From: Monosporascus cannonballus
Lineage: Eukaryota; Ascomycota; Sordariomycetes; Xylariales
Length of the DNA stretch: 64,000 bases
NCBI GenBank assembly: GCA_004154925.1
Contig: QJNS01000170.1
Span: 62,001 to 126,000 of the forward strand
Direction of reading: 5' to 3'
Both the position numbers and the translations under genes were made by a program. The notes beneath the pieces are model-generated. The model made no database searches, was not told the origin of the DNA, and worked only from the letters and a program-made list of their open reading frames with translations. Position 1 is the stretch's first letter; the number at the start of each line of letters is the position of its first letter. Shown in pieces: positions 53,014 through 64,000 of the stretch.

Positions 53014-53203
53014 TGTAACGGGTATAATATGTAGGTTGAACGGAGGTACGGCCCAACAAAGGTTTATATTTAAGGTAAGGAGGGAAAAGGAAAAACAGCT
53101 AGCCACCAGCGAGGTGGCTGCTCCCTATATACATATGGGTAAGCTCGGGCTAAGGAGCTCGCTCTGTAAGCCCGAGCTGCCCTATAGGCTCTAGCCTGTA
53201 ACA
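53014..53203 (-). repeat. 5' LTR of Gypsy-B
   Basis: 190 bp, plus strand TGTAACGGGTATAATATG to TAGCCTGTAACA. Differences from the left LTR are transitions of the RIP type plus a few others. It keeps the original CA end. Confidence 0.9.
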
Positions 53204-54379
53204 CTTACAACGGCTTTAATATATATATTTTTTCTGAAAATAATATTAACGGTATTAAAAATTATACAGCACTACGATATTTCCGCCGAAACAAAGATTT
53301 AACAATCTAAGTTATACGGAAAATTATAATTATTATTAATTATAAAACGTCCATAATGTTTAATTATATTCGACTTTATTACTACACTTTTGATATTAAA
53401 AATTCCAGTTATAAAAATATATTATAAAAATATTTTCGTAATTATTAATCCATTTACGAAATTGTTTTATTTCTTATTATATTACAAAAATATACCCGCC
53501 AAATAAATGGCATATATTTTTTAAACATATATATAATATATACGGATTATTAATGGCAATTACTTTAAATAAAAAATCGATATTCGTATTTAAATTTTAA
53601 CAAGGCCTAATAATATAGATTAACTTTAAGTACAAATTATCTAGCATATTTACATCTTAAATAAATAAATAAATAAAATTAATAAATTAAGTTTTCAAAT
53701 TTTCTTTACGGTATTATATTAATTATAAATAAAATACTGAAGTAAAGAAATTAATAATTAGAAAAATATACAAATAATAGTAATCTACGCATATTTTGAT
53801 TTTATTTCAGAAATATATAAAAAAATACGTAACGATAATTCAATTAATAATAAACTAATCTTTATATTAAAATATTTACGATGATTATACCAGGCAATGA
53901 AAATAAAATTAGAATTCGTACGAAATTATATAAATAAATACTATAACTAAATAAAATTAAAGGGATTAATTTTCGAAAAAAAGAAATATTTTTATAAAAA
54001 ATATTTAAAGAAATAACCTAATAAAAGGCTTGAAATTATATATATCGGTCCATATAAAACTATTAAAAAATCTTAAAAAAATAATTATTAATTAAACTCT
54101 TTATCAAAAGTTAAATTTTATTTAATTCTTTACGTTTTTCATTCGAATTAATAGTAAATATAATTAAGGTATATACGGTTTAAAACGATATGGAAGTAAA
54201 AAACGAAAAAATATACGAAATAAAGAAAATTTTCGGTATGCGAAAATAAAACGGATTTACATAGTATCTAATTAAATAAAAAAAGCACCCGGATTTCGAA
54301 AATACCTAGGAACCCGTTAAAAATCTTATTGGCGCTCAGCGCCTATTAAAGAACTTTTACCAGCAATAACAGGCGCGTC

Positions 54380-54960
54380 CCAGTTAATAACCGACCAATT
54401 AATAATCGGAATATCGGGCCAATCGGCCGCGGTTTACGTTAACGTAATAACCGTAACGGCAGCCTTTAATTGTTTTTATTTCTTTTCGAAACGCTTAAAC
54501 CTTTCCATAACCTTCGTATTTTTAATACCTCGACGAAATATCTCGATATTACGGTTACGAAAAAGTTTTTTTTGTTTGCGCAAACGGCTTAAACGGTCAA
54601 ATAATTTATTTAAACGTTATTAAGTTTTTAATAATTTCTTTTTAGTAATACGTTTTTCCAGTTTTAAACGGTTTTTTTCCGTAATAAATTTATTATATTT
54701 ACATTTAGAAGGATTAAAAAAATTACATAAACTTCCGCACATAATATAATGTATATATTTTCCTGAATTATAAAAAATTTTACAAATTTTATTTTCAAAT
54801 TTGTAACGCAAATAAGCAAGATTTAATAATATGGTAAAATTAAGGCGATTAATATACTTTTAAAAAAATTTAAACGTTAATACTTTTACGAAAACGGCAT
54901 TTTTCGATACGACCCGACATAATAAATTTAAAAAAAGGAAAGTTACTTATTAAAAGCGGA
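54380..54960 (-). pseudogene. Antisense accessory ORF of copy 2
   Basis: Minus strand, between pol and the 3' LTR. A frame near 54600-54420 reads RNRNIEIFRRGIKNTKVMERF and continues with a basic Lys/Gln stretch. An upstream open frame (54811-54620) contains MCGSLCNFF with spaced cysteines. The arrangement equals that at 3130-3700. This supports one antisense protein with a Cys module and a coiled coil, broken by RIP. Role unknown. Confidence 0.5.
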
Positions 54961-55012
54961 CAAACGAATAATTTGATCTTTAAAGACAAATATCTTGGAA
55001 AAGGAGAAATTA

Positions 55013-55442
55013 TATTATAACTTAACGACCTTAGCCTTTTACGGACGATCGGGCCCTTAGGAAAATCCAGCCCCGACTTACGCTAAAAAGTCATATAACC
55101 GGCTTAATAGATTTAAATGCTATTATTAGCTTAAGGACCTTAAGCTAGTTAAGCTAGAAAAAGCTTAAAAGAGCTTAAAAGGATTTAATTAACTAAATAA
55201 CTTTAAGCCAGTCCAAAATACCTTAAACCGGAATAAGATATATACTTTTATTATTTCCATAGTTTAAATAACATTAACTTGCAATACTTATTAATACTAA
55301 TCATTTGCAATACAACTTCTGCACCTTGGTATTAAGAGACATCCCTAAGTTATCTTATTGCTGCAGAGTTCCACAATATTCCTGCTAACATAAACCCGTA
55401 TAACTAAGGTTTAATGATTGGTTAAACCGCCTAGCCGTCATT
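55013..55442 (+). repeat. 3' LTR of Gypsy copy 2
   Basis: 430 bp, starting TATTATAACTTAACGACC after AAAAGGAGAAATTA and ending CGCCTAGCCGTCATT. Exactly as long as its 5' partner. Confidence 0.88.
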
Positions 55443-56772
55443 ATTAACTTTTTTACGGATCAATATTACGCTTTATCTATTTTATTATTTCTATTTAATT
55501 TAGAAAAGTTAAATTCATTTTTATCTATACGTATAATACGGTAATAAATAAACTTTCTTTATTTATTATATGCTGGATATTTTTATCGTCCATATTATGC
55601 GGTATACATTTTATTATATCGAATAAGAATTTCGGAATAAATATTGTTTTATTTATTTTTAGTATTTTCTTAATTATTTTTAAAGCGTATTATTATTTTT
55701 AACGTTTTTTAGGCCAGTTTCTAAATTTTTCGTATTCCGCGTTGGACTTTTTATTATAATAACCTTATTTTCTACTGAGCTCGAATTATATTAATACTTT
55801 TATTGGTTTTTTTAATTATTCCTAATTCTTTCGATATATATATCTAATTATTTTATTATAATTCTTTCATCTTTTTGTAAATGCTTTAATAATATCTTAA
55901 TTTACCGTAGTAATTATATTTAACTTGAATTTTATTTTTATGTTAAACTGTTTCGAATTTTATAGATCTCGATGTTATAGTATTAGATATAAAATAATAT
56001 ATTGCGCTTTTTTCCTAGTTTAGCGATTGGCTTTCGTATTTTAAAATGTATTATTTGTTTATACGGCGTTTGTACAATTTGGTATTAATTTTGATAATTT
56101 CCGTAATATAACGCTTTAACGTTCCGACATTTGAAAATTTAATAAATTTGTTTTTAATGTTCTTTTTTAATATTTGGTATAATATACCAATATAAGTATT
56201 TTTGTTATTGTCGTTTTATTCCGTTTTAGTTATAAGGGTTTTAAATATTAATGCAAATTTCCAAATTAATTTTTTTGTGTAATTCAAAAATTTATTATGC
56301 GGTAATATCTGTTTTATCGAGATTTTTCAAATTAAATTTTAGTTTCTTTTCGAAATTAATGTAAATGCGAAAAAGGTTTCGAATAAAGTGTTTTGGTTAG
56401 TTTTGATATGCTTTAAGTAATTTCTTATAATAGGTTTAAATTAATTAATAACGTTGTTCGTTAAAATTTTATAATAGCGAAAACTTTATTTGCCGGTTTT
56501 TCGAATTCTCAGAATTTGAAGTATATTTTTGCTTAAGTAAAGAAATTTTACATATTACTCTTTTATTATAAAGTAAAGGTTTTTAAAACTTAAGTTTCGG
56601 TAAATTTGTTCGTATTGGATTGAGTCTAAATCTTTGTATTTAAAATTTTAATTTTAGATTTTATATCGAAGTCAAATTTCTATTTAAAAGGCAATTTCTT
56701 ATTTATCGATCGATATAATAATTAAAGATATTATTCAGAATATAATGTTACTATTAAAAAACGCTTATTGTA

Positions 56773-57145
56773 TATAACTGTTGAACGATTTAATTAATAA
56801 TTAAATTTAAGTAATACGTATTAATATTAATAATAATATTGTAAGATTTTAAATATTAAATATAATAATTAATTACGTTTGGTAATATTAAAAACTTTTT
56901 AAATAACGAAGTTATATTACAAATCGGCATTATCTAAGTTATAGGCATAATAAACGTATTTATTTTATATACATTAATTAATTCTTTTATTAAATCTTGA
57001 ACTTATTCCAGATCCAGTTCTATAGGATACGATTACTTTTATACAGATTTATTTGGATCTTGTTACTAAAAGAGATCCAAATTACGTAACCTTTTTGTGT
57101 AGGTCCGACCGTTCTTGCGACCGGCCTTGGCCTGCGTTGTAATAA
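56773..57145 (-). repeat. 5' LTR of outer Gypsy copy 3
   Basis: 373 bp, plus strand TATAACTGTTGAACG to GCCTGCGTTGTAATA. Aligns with 28569-28939, including a shared segment reading GATCCAAATTACGTAACC. The outer target duplication AAAAC follows. Confidence 0.82.
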
Positions 57146-57189
57146 AAACGATAAACCGCAACTAGTATAATATGAATATGCAGGCATAT

Positions 57190-57589
57190 TGTGACGAGCT
57201 AGGTGTTTAACCAACTATTAAACATTAGTCGTACGGGTTTATATTGGCAGGAATATCGTAGGAATCTGAGCAATAAATACAGTAATCGTATTACGTTTCG
57301 TAATACCAAAGGTGCCTTAGGTAACGAATTATTATATTGCAAACGATTAATATTAATAAATATTGCAAGCTAAAATTATCTAAATTATGGAAATAATAAA
57401 CGTATATATCCTTTCTGGATTGGATTAAATCTTTATTAAATCTTGATATTGCTGTAGATATAACGCCATTAGATTTAATTAGTTTTGTATAGATTTATTT
57501 GCATTTTATTGCTAAGAAAAATCCAATTTACGTAACCTTTTTATGTAGGTCCAACCGTTTTCGAAGCTGATCTTAGTTAGGTCGTAACA
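57190..57589 (-). repeat. 3' LTR of Gypsy copy 4
   Basis: 400 bp, plus strand TGTGACGAGCTAGGTG to AGTTAGGTCGTAACA, then CG and a polypyrimidine run (TCTCCTTTTTCC) whose complement is the polypurine tract. Its outer half is close to the solo LTR at 39638. Confidence 0.85.
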
Positions 57590-57760
57590 CGATCTCCTTT
57601 TTCCTAGGATCTTTACCTTCAAAGATTTTCTTTTCCAATAAGTCATTATCTTTAACCATAGCAGGTCGTATCGTTAACCGCAAACTTCGTAATCGTCCGA
57701 ACCAAAAAGAAAACCTGGATTTTCTGGCTGCTTATATTGTCAAATTTAATTTTGAAGTCA

Positions 57761-58130
57761 TGTCGTATATACCTTGTTTCGAAAATAATACCACATGTTA
57801 AATAATTAAAGAAATTCGTCGTCGTTACGATAAGTCTAGCGTCCCGATTAACTTTTTACGTCGCAGTAAAAAGGAAAAAAATCGTTTAAATTGTAAAAAA
57901 GCCGTTGTTAAAGAAACCTTTTTACGTCTTTAATAAGAACTTAAAGAAAACCTAACGCGTAAATAGCGCAATATTAGCGAAACCATTAACCGCCTTTTCC
58001 GATTTCGTCGTTAAAAGAAATTTCTTTAAGTTAAAGGAATTAAAATTGTTAGTTACGGACTTTAATTAATAAATAAGTTGGACGAATAGGAACGCGCGGA
58101 AGCTAAGGCTTTTTTCTTTATTTTTTCTAT
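57761..58130 (+). pseudogene. Antisense accessory ORF of copy 4 (best preserved)
   Basis: Plus strand, opposite to pol. It starts at ATG 57761 with MSYIPCFENNTTC, a stop, then IIKEIRRRYDK. Near 57985-58105 it reads RLFRFRR then KKFL, VKGIKIVSYGL, LINKLDE and ERAEAKAF with single stops between. The order (PC...C cysteine module, then an RLRRQ-type coiled coil, then a Glu/Ala-rich end) fits the antisense protein found in many fungal Gypsy elements. YDK probably replaces CxxC by G->A change. DNA binding is suggested by the cysteine module but not shown. Confidence 0.6.
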
Positions 58131-61100
58131 TATCTTCCTTAACTGGTCTATTCTTAAAGATTTCGATTAAGGGGCCTTTATCGGTAAGCTCATTATTATC
58201 GGTGGAAATTTTTTAATAGGCGTTGGGCGCCAATAAGGTTTTTGGCAGGTTCCTAGATATTCTCGGAGTCCGGGTATTTTTTTCACTTGATCAGGTATTA
58301 GGTAAATCTATCTTGTTTTTTCGTATCGAAAACTTTTTTCCACTTCGTATACCGATTCGTTCTCTATTTTTATACTGTCGTATACCGTATACACTTTAAT
58401 TATATCCGCTACTAACTTGAATAACAAATTATAAAGATTTAGATAAAATTTAACTTTTAATGCAAATTTTAATTAATAATTATTTTCTAAGGTTTTTTTT
58501 TGGTAATTTTATATAAGCCAATATATTTAACATCGAGTTTTTTGTTAAGTCGTTTTGTTTAAATGTTTTTAATAACGAAAAAAACTATTTTCCCTTTTTC
58601 GAAAATTGGTTTTTTCAACTTTTTTTAATTATAGTATTTATTATTTGATTTCGTACGAATTTTAAATCTATCTTTAATTCTTGGTATAATTATTTTAATT
58701 ATTCCGATATAAAAATTACTTTAATATTAATTGAACCGTTATTACGTATTTTTCTGTAAACCTATGAAATAAAACCGAAATTTACGTTTGCTGATATTAT
58801 TTTAATACTTTTGTAATAACTGGTATAATAAGCTAATTATGCGATTGGCAATTTTTTAACCTAGTTATTCAGTTCGTAATTGATATAATATTATAAGTAA
58901 ATTTTCAAGGTTTAGTTCGTCCGTTTTATTTATTTATTAATCTAAAGTTTAAATATATTAAATAATTTATAATCCAGGCCGATTTATGCTATTAGGCCTT
59001 GTTAAAATTTTGATACAAATAATGATTCTTTATTTAAAATAATTTTTAGAAGTAATCTAATTACGCTAAACATATATTTAAAGAAAAAATATATTATTTA
59101 TTCGGCGTTTATATTTTCGTAATATAATAAAAAATAAAATAATTTCGTAAGTCGTTAACGATTACGAAAATATTATCGTAATATATTTCCGTAATTAGAT
59201 TTTTTAATGTAAAGAGTGTAGTAATAAAATCGAATGTAATTAAATATTATAGTTTTTTTGAAATTAATAATAGCTATAATTCTCCGTATAGTTTATATCG
59301 TCGAATCTTTGCTTTAACGCGAATATTATACTGCCGAATAATTTTTTAGACTATTAATTTTATTTTAAAAAAAGAATATATATGTTAAAGTTATTTTAAG
59401 GTTTTATAAATCCCTGGATATTTATATAACTAATATTTATATATTTTTCGTATTAAATCCTTTTAGTATATTTTTAGAACTTATATTTTATCCGTTCTTT
59501 TGTGTTTTGGAAAACCGTCATTATATTATTAAATCTTCTGGTATATATCGAAAAGTACTACCCGAATTGTTATAATTTGTCGTAAACGTATTTATCTTTT
59601 TATAATAATATCAAAAATTATATAACTAATTTTAATGGATTTCTTTTTAAAGTTTGGTTATTTGCTTAAAGTATTTGCTTTGTTGTTTTTTTATGCCTTT
59701 TTTATAAATAATAACGAAATTAAAGTTCGCTAATTCCTTTGCATAACGAAATTTTCGTCCTATAAATTCCTTATTCGTAATAAATCCGGTAAGATTTTAT
59801 TAATTTGTATAAACTTTAACCTAATATAAAATTTCTTTTAAGAAATACCTAACCTTTCGAAATGCTATAATAATAGCCATAAATTCCTTATTTAGAATAC
59901 CGTAATTAAACTTAGTTTTTTTAACTTATATAAAAAAACATGCAGTAAGATATAATTTGTCCTAATTATTTCGTTATTTAATTATTACGTTTAATGCGTA
60001 ATCCGAAATATCGGTTTTTAAATTAATAAGGCGGTTTGGATCGTACATAATTAATATTAACTCGTTAATAATCGTATTCTTAATATCTTAAAATATTTTT
60101 TCCGTATTTAACGTTTATTTGAACTTTTTTTGTTCGTAAGATTCGTTAAGGGTATAATTATTCTGCTAAAGTTTCGAATAAATTTCTTGTAATAATTAAC
60201 GAATCTAAAAAATGTTTATACCTTTTTAATTTTCGTTAAGATTTGCTATTTTGTAATTATAACAATTTTCTTAAGGTTTATCCTAATATGTTTTAAGATA
60301 ATAATATATTTTAGATATTTTACTTCTTATTTATGAAAATAATTCTTTTCTACGTTAACAAGTATTCTTACGTTTTATAAAGCTTAAAAGACCTTATGAA
60401 CGTATTTTACGTATGTTTTTTCCGTTTCGGAAAAAATAAAAATATTGTTGAAATAATATACGACAAAAATATTGAAATATTTTCGTAATATATAATTTAC
60501 TATCTATTAAACAATTATTGGTACGTTCGTAAATTTCATTAACGTAACCAAATATTTAAATAATCCGTATTTCGTTTTAAAAGCTGTTTTTTATTCGTAT
60601 TTTTTCTTAATTTTGATAAAGTTATATCTATCTTTAAGATTAAATGTTTTAATTTATTTAGCTTCGTTAAATTAGTTTTTAATTTCCGTAATCAGGAATA
60701 ATAATATTCGATTTTTAACTGTAATATCGTTTAATTATCGATAATGAACCATAACTTACAATTTTCCATTTTTTTAAATGCGAAAAATATTGGATATCCT
60801 GCTAATAATTTCGAAAATCGAATTTATCCTTTTTATAACCAATTTTCCAGGTATTTTCTAAAAATATGTCACTTATTTCCGTTAAAGTTATAAACAAGGT
60901 AAAATTTCGTTAAAAATTCTTTTTTTAAAATTGTTTTATAATCTTATTCCTTATGTTCTAATAATTTCGTATTAAGTTCCTTTTTGAAAAATTACTTATA
61001 TCCGTAGTATTATAATAATATATTAATTAAATTCTTTAGCTTTTTAGGCTATTATTCGTATTATTCCAGATTGTTATTTAATTACTTTAATTTTGTTTTA

Positions 61101-62519
61101 ATAATAATAACGATACGTCGTATTTGTCTTTAATATCCGTTTTTTTATATTTTATTCTTATAAGTAATAAGGTTTTTATCGTATTTTGATATTCATATTC
61201 GTCGCCATTATCGATCTAATATTAAGATATTAATTTCGTTTTTTTGTTTATTATAAAAAAATAAAATAAACTTTATTTAGCTAGTTTTATTATTAATTAA
61301 CATTCCGTATTAACGTATCCATAATAATTCTAAAATCATGTCGTAATTCTTAAATAAAAACGATATCGAAATTAATTATTTAATATTATCTTTTAATTAA
61401 AATCTCGAAACCATTAATTTCGCTTATAATTTTCCGTTATTATAAAAGAATTTCTAACTTTCGGCATTTATCGCTATGTAAGATTTTAACTTGTATCTTT
61501 ATAGCAGTTTAGGTTTATTAACCATATTTAATATAATATAATTCCTGCCCAAAGTTTCGGAATTTATTATTACGGTATATTAATATGTTCTGATTCGTAT
61601 ATCCAAGGTAATAAAGTTATTAACGTTTTTTATTATCGCGTTTAAAACCTTTTTCGAAAATTCCTTTTAATTTTTTTTAGATTTCGTTATTTTACGGCTT
61701 TTTTACAAATAACCATTTTCTTTTAACTTTTGTTCGAATTTGTCAAATTTTATTTATGTTTTTTTAGTTTAATACGTTAAGCTGCTATATTTATCGTTAA
61801 TGCCGGCGTACTTTTTTTGAATTATATTAATTATTTTTAATTTTGTTTTAATTCCGTTCTTTATCGAATAAATTATTTTCTTATATTTGTAATGATATCT
61901 TATTATATATCGTTTTAATTATCGCTTTAAAGATTTATTATAAATTAACGTATTTTTTAATAACTTTTTTTTCTTAACGATTTATAATAAATATTAACTA
62001 AAAATGGAAGTCCGTAATAATTTTATAATAATACTTTTTTGCCGTACGTTAAATTAATTCTTTTTCCGTTTAGTAATTATATTATTAAAAATAATAAAAA
62101 GGGTTTTTTTATAGGCAGTATTCTTTTTCGGGCCAGCCTTTTATTTCGACTAGCTGCTGGATATTTTTTGGAGCTATAGTTCAAAATTATCGATATTATT
62201 ACTTATTACTTTTGTTATTTTTAGTATGATTTAAAAAATCAAACCTTTCGTAATACATACGGGTAATTCGTACGTAAATATATTATTTCTATTCCTCGTA
62301 ATCGAGATATTCTCGCCGCCGACAATATATTTCATACATTCTCCCGTATCGATCAGGCGTTTGGGGATAAATTTTTTCTATCCAATTCTGGCATTCGCGT
62401 AACCATCCTTTTAATACTTCTTATTATGTTCGTAATACCCATTAAGTTAGCTTTTTAGTTTTTCGCATTTTTCGTCGAATTTCTTATCGTAATGGTTTTT
62501 GTTAAACCTTTTGCTATAA

Positions 62520-64000
62520 GAGACCTGGCCTGTATTTAGGTGTAAGATAATGGATAGCTGTGAGCTGGGTAAGGTGATCTCCGACTAATCGTAGAGCAGA
62601 TTCTAAGAAGTAAATGTATTAGGTTATTTCCATCTGGCGTTTCTTATTAGCTGCCAGATGGTAAATTTATATTTGTAAGTGGGCCGATAGTTAATTAGTG
62701 GCTGGTTGGTTACCAGCCTTATTTTTATAAGGGTTATATTTTTATAATTACTTTTTTTTTCAAATTATTAATTCTTAATAATATTATTATTAATTTAATA
62801 TAATGCGTTTTATAAATTTGATTGCGTATATTTGTCGATAATTTATCATTATATTATATTATAAATAATTTCCGTAATAATTGATATATGCTATATTACG
62901 TAATTAATTATGTTCCGCCTAGTTCTTTAATATAATCCGTTTTTAATTTTGTCTTATTTATTTTTTTTCTTTTTCATACCTATATTTTTATTTTTTTTTA
63001 CGTACGCGTTCCGTTTAGTTTCCAGTTTTTCTTTATTTTTATTTCGCTTTTTCCGTTTATTTTACGTATTATTTCCGTTTGCCAAATTGTTTTTTTCGTT
63101 AAAAGTTTTAAAAAAAAATAGTATTTTGATATTAAGAAAAATTAGAGTTTCCTTTAGCCTTATCTTTTTGACGCCGATAGTAAAATAAATACTAATTATA
63201 TTACGAGCGGTAATAAACCGTATTATATTTACGTAATATAACATTACTTCGATTACCGTACGGTGTGCGTTTAAATTTCGGACGCTCTAAATTACGTTAT
63301 AGCTAATTATTATTATAAGATTTTTCCCGTGATAAATAATTATTTTTAATATTATTAATATCGTTATTTGATTTCCTTTTAAATTCTAATTATTTTTAAA
63401 AATATTACCCAAACGGTTTTTTAATTTGGTACCGATAATTAAGAATTAAATAACGAATTTGAAAAAGTTCGTATTATAAATATTCCGACGTGGTTGCGGT
63501 TAGTTGTTAACTTAACGTTTTTCGTAAGGTCGAATTCGCTTTTAACGTAATTATTATTAAAAAATATCATTTTTTAGTACAATTAAAGTTAATTTCCGAT
63601 TATCCGTTATGGTTACGGAAGTTCAATTTTAATATTATTTTATAAGTTTATAAATTTAAGTTTTTTTTAAAAGTATTATGGTTTTTTCTAATTATTCCGC
63701 GATTAATTTTCGATTAGGCGTAATTTTAAGATATATTTATAAGTAAGGCTATTTTCGAAAACCGTTATACCGTTACGCTTTTTGTTTACGAATATTTTCC
63801 GCCCGTTTTCCGACGTTTTAACGAAATTTTGATATTTATTAATAATTATAACTAAAAAAAGGTTTTACCCGGTAAAGTTATTACCAAATTTAAGTATATT
63901 AAGCATTATTAAGAACGGCGCTTTATTTCCGATTAATAACAAATTATATTCCAGTTATTTAAGCCTTATTTTTCGTAAAAAATAAAAGGTTTTTAAATTT
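62520..64000 (-). repeat. Unclassified repeat X, right copy (inverted)
   Basis: The reverse complement of 62530-63300 aligns with 1-860, sharing the blocks GGAGATCACCTTACCCAGC and CCAGATR(N)AAGTAA/GGAAATAA and the lysine-rich frame at 63062-63244. Beyond 63350 it extends past the part present at the left end and leaves the window. No protein family is recognisable in the broken frames. Confidence 0.6.

Larger units (their letters stand above)
47803..53203 (-). mobile_element. Gypsy-B retrotransposon, full length, nested in copy 2
   Basis: 5401 bp with two 190-bp LTRs, flanked by CTTAC (47798-47802 and 53204-53208). Orientation is minus: the complement of TCACCTCTTTTCTCGCC after the left LTR is a polypurine tract, and the minus strand near 50460-50180 reads LKLDPDKYKFVIQKSKYLK then [12 protein letters not shown] and PLLRLTKK, the Gypsy RT-RNase H region. 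Integrase should lie toward 48000 and gag toward 52900. The interior is strongly AT-shifted with many stops, yet both LTRs are GC-balanced. Host integrase sequence is continuous across the insertion. Confidence 0.92.
41195..55442 (+). mobile_element. Gypsy family A copy 2, nested in copy 3 and itself carrying two insertions
   Basis: Flanked by ATTAA (41190-41194 and 55443-55447), with LTRs of equal length (41195-41624 and 55013-55442, 430 bp each). Element sequence is in three pieces: 41195-45740, 47643-47797 and 53209-55442, about 6.9 kb. Gag carries a zinc knuckle near 42660 read KYYNYNKMGHKAV, with Cys changed to Tyr. RT near 44400-45130 ends in [13 protein letters not shown]. Integrase is split by a Fot1 element and then by Gypsy-B. 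The right LTR's last base is T instead of A. Confidence 0.92.
28569..57145 (-). mobile_element. Outer Gypsy family A element (copy 3) carrying nested insertions
   Basis: LTRs 28569-28939 (3') and 56773-57145 (5') belong to the same LTR subtype. The element is flanked by AAAAC on both sides (28564-28568 and 57146-57150). Element sequence is in three pieces: 28569-32931, 40774-41194 and 55448-57145, together about 6.5 kb, the expected full length. The purine tract is the complement of CGATCTTTTTTCTCTCAG at 28940. Piece one holds the pol tail, integrase and RNase H on the minus strand; the others hold the 5' half. The gaps are filled by Gypsy-C and by copy 2. All frames are heavily broken. Confidence 0.88.
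57190..62520 (-). mobile_element. Gypsy family A copy 4, truncated at its 5' side
   Basis: Begins with a 3' LTR (57190-57589) and continues on the minus strand through an antisense accessory ORF, pol tail (58230-58330), integrase, RNase H and RT to protease near 62300, whose complement matches 12750-12860 of copy 1. It stops at about 62505-62520, where repeat X begins. Gag and the 5' LTR are absent. Mutation load is intermediate between copies 2 and 7. Confidence 0.8.

Noticed and set aside
1..64000. Mitochondrial origin of the AT-rich DNA
   Set aside because: The AT-richness comes from RIP-type transitions in Gypsy and Fot1 elements with target duplications, and nuclear intron-containing genes are embedded in it.

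Overview
The window looks like a repeat-rich compartment of a filamentous ascomycete (Pezizomycotina) genome. Two genes have short introns (about 53-154 bp) with GT-AG borders and CTAAC-like branch sites. The rest is very AT-rich DNA carrying the signature of repeat-induced point mutation (RIP): CpA/TpG are scarce, TpA is in excess, CpG is largely kept, and transposon frames are broken at CAG->TAG, CAA->TAA, TGG->TAG and Cys->Tyr positions. I cannot name the species.

Layout. 1-860: unclassified repeat X. ~860-4126: 5'-truncated Gypsy copy (+) with its 3' LTR. 4.5-11.16 kb: the only GC-balanced host island. It holds a secreted BBE-type FAD oxidoreductase (4800-6612, four exons), a 9-bp minisatellite, a 14-TM MFS exporter (7414-9769, eight exons, one in-frame TAG), a P-loop ATPase scrap and the 3' half of an M43 metalloprotease gene. 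11161-17875: a full-length Gypsy that split that protease gene; the other half is at 17876-~18090. 18.1-28.56 kb: older Gypsy fragments in both orientations and a small GC-richer insert with terminal direct repeats (23882-24368). 28569-57145: one Gypsy element (-) flanked by the target duplication AAAAC, into which other elements nested. One is Gypsy-C (32932-40768, TSD TATTA), itself carrying a solo LTR (39638-40080, TSD CAAAC). The other is a second family-A Gypsy (41195-55442, TSD ATTAA), itself carrying a Fot1/pogo DNA transposon (45743-47640, TA) and Gypsy-B (47803-53203, TSD CTTAC). 57190-~62520: 5'-truncated Gypsy (-). ~62520-64000: repeat X again, inverted.

Removing the nested insertions leaves ~6.5 kb for the outer element and ~6.9 kb for the inner family-A element, both matching the 6.7 kb full-length copy. 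This supports the nesting model independently of the target duplications.

The two island genes, a secreted flavin oxidase and a drug/toxin-type exporter, run in the same direction 0.8 kb apart. They could be a remnant of an accessory metabolite locus, but no synthase gene is in view. The exporter stop, the protease stops and the ATPase scrap suggest this island is decaying at the edge of RIP-affected DNA. No tRNA, rRNA or CRISPR was seen.
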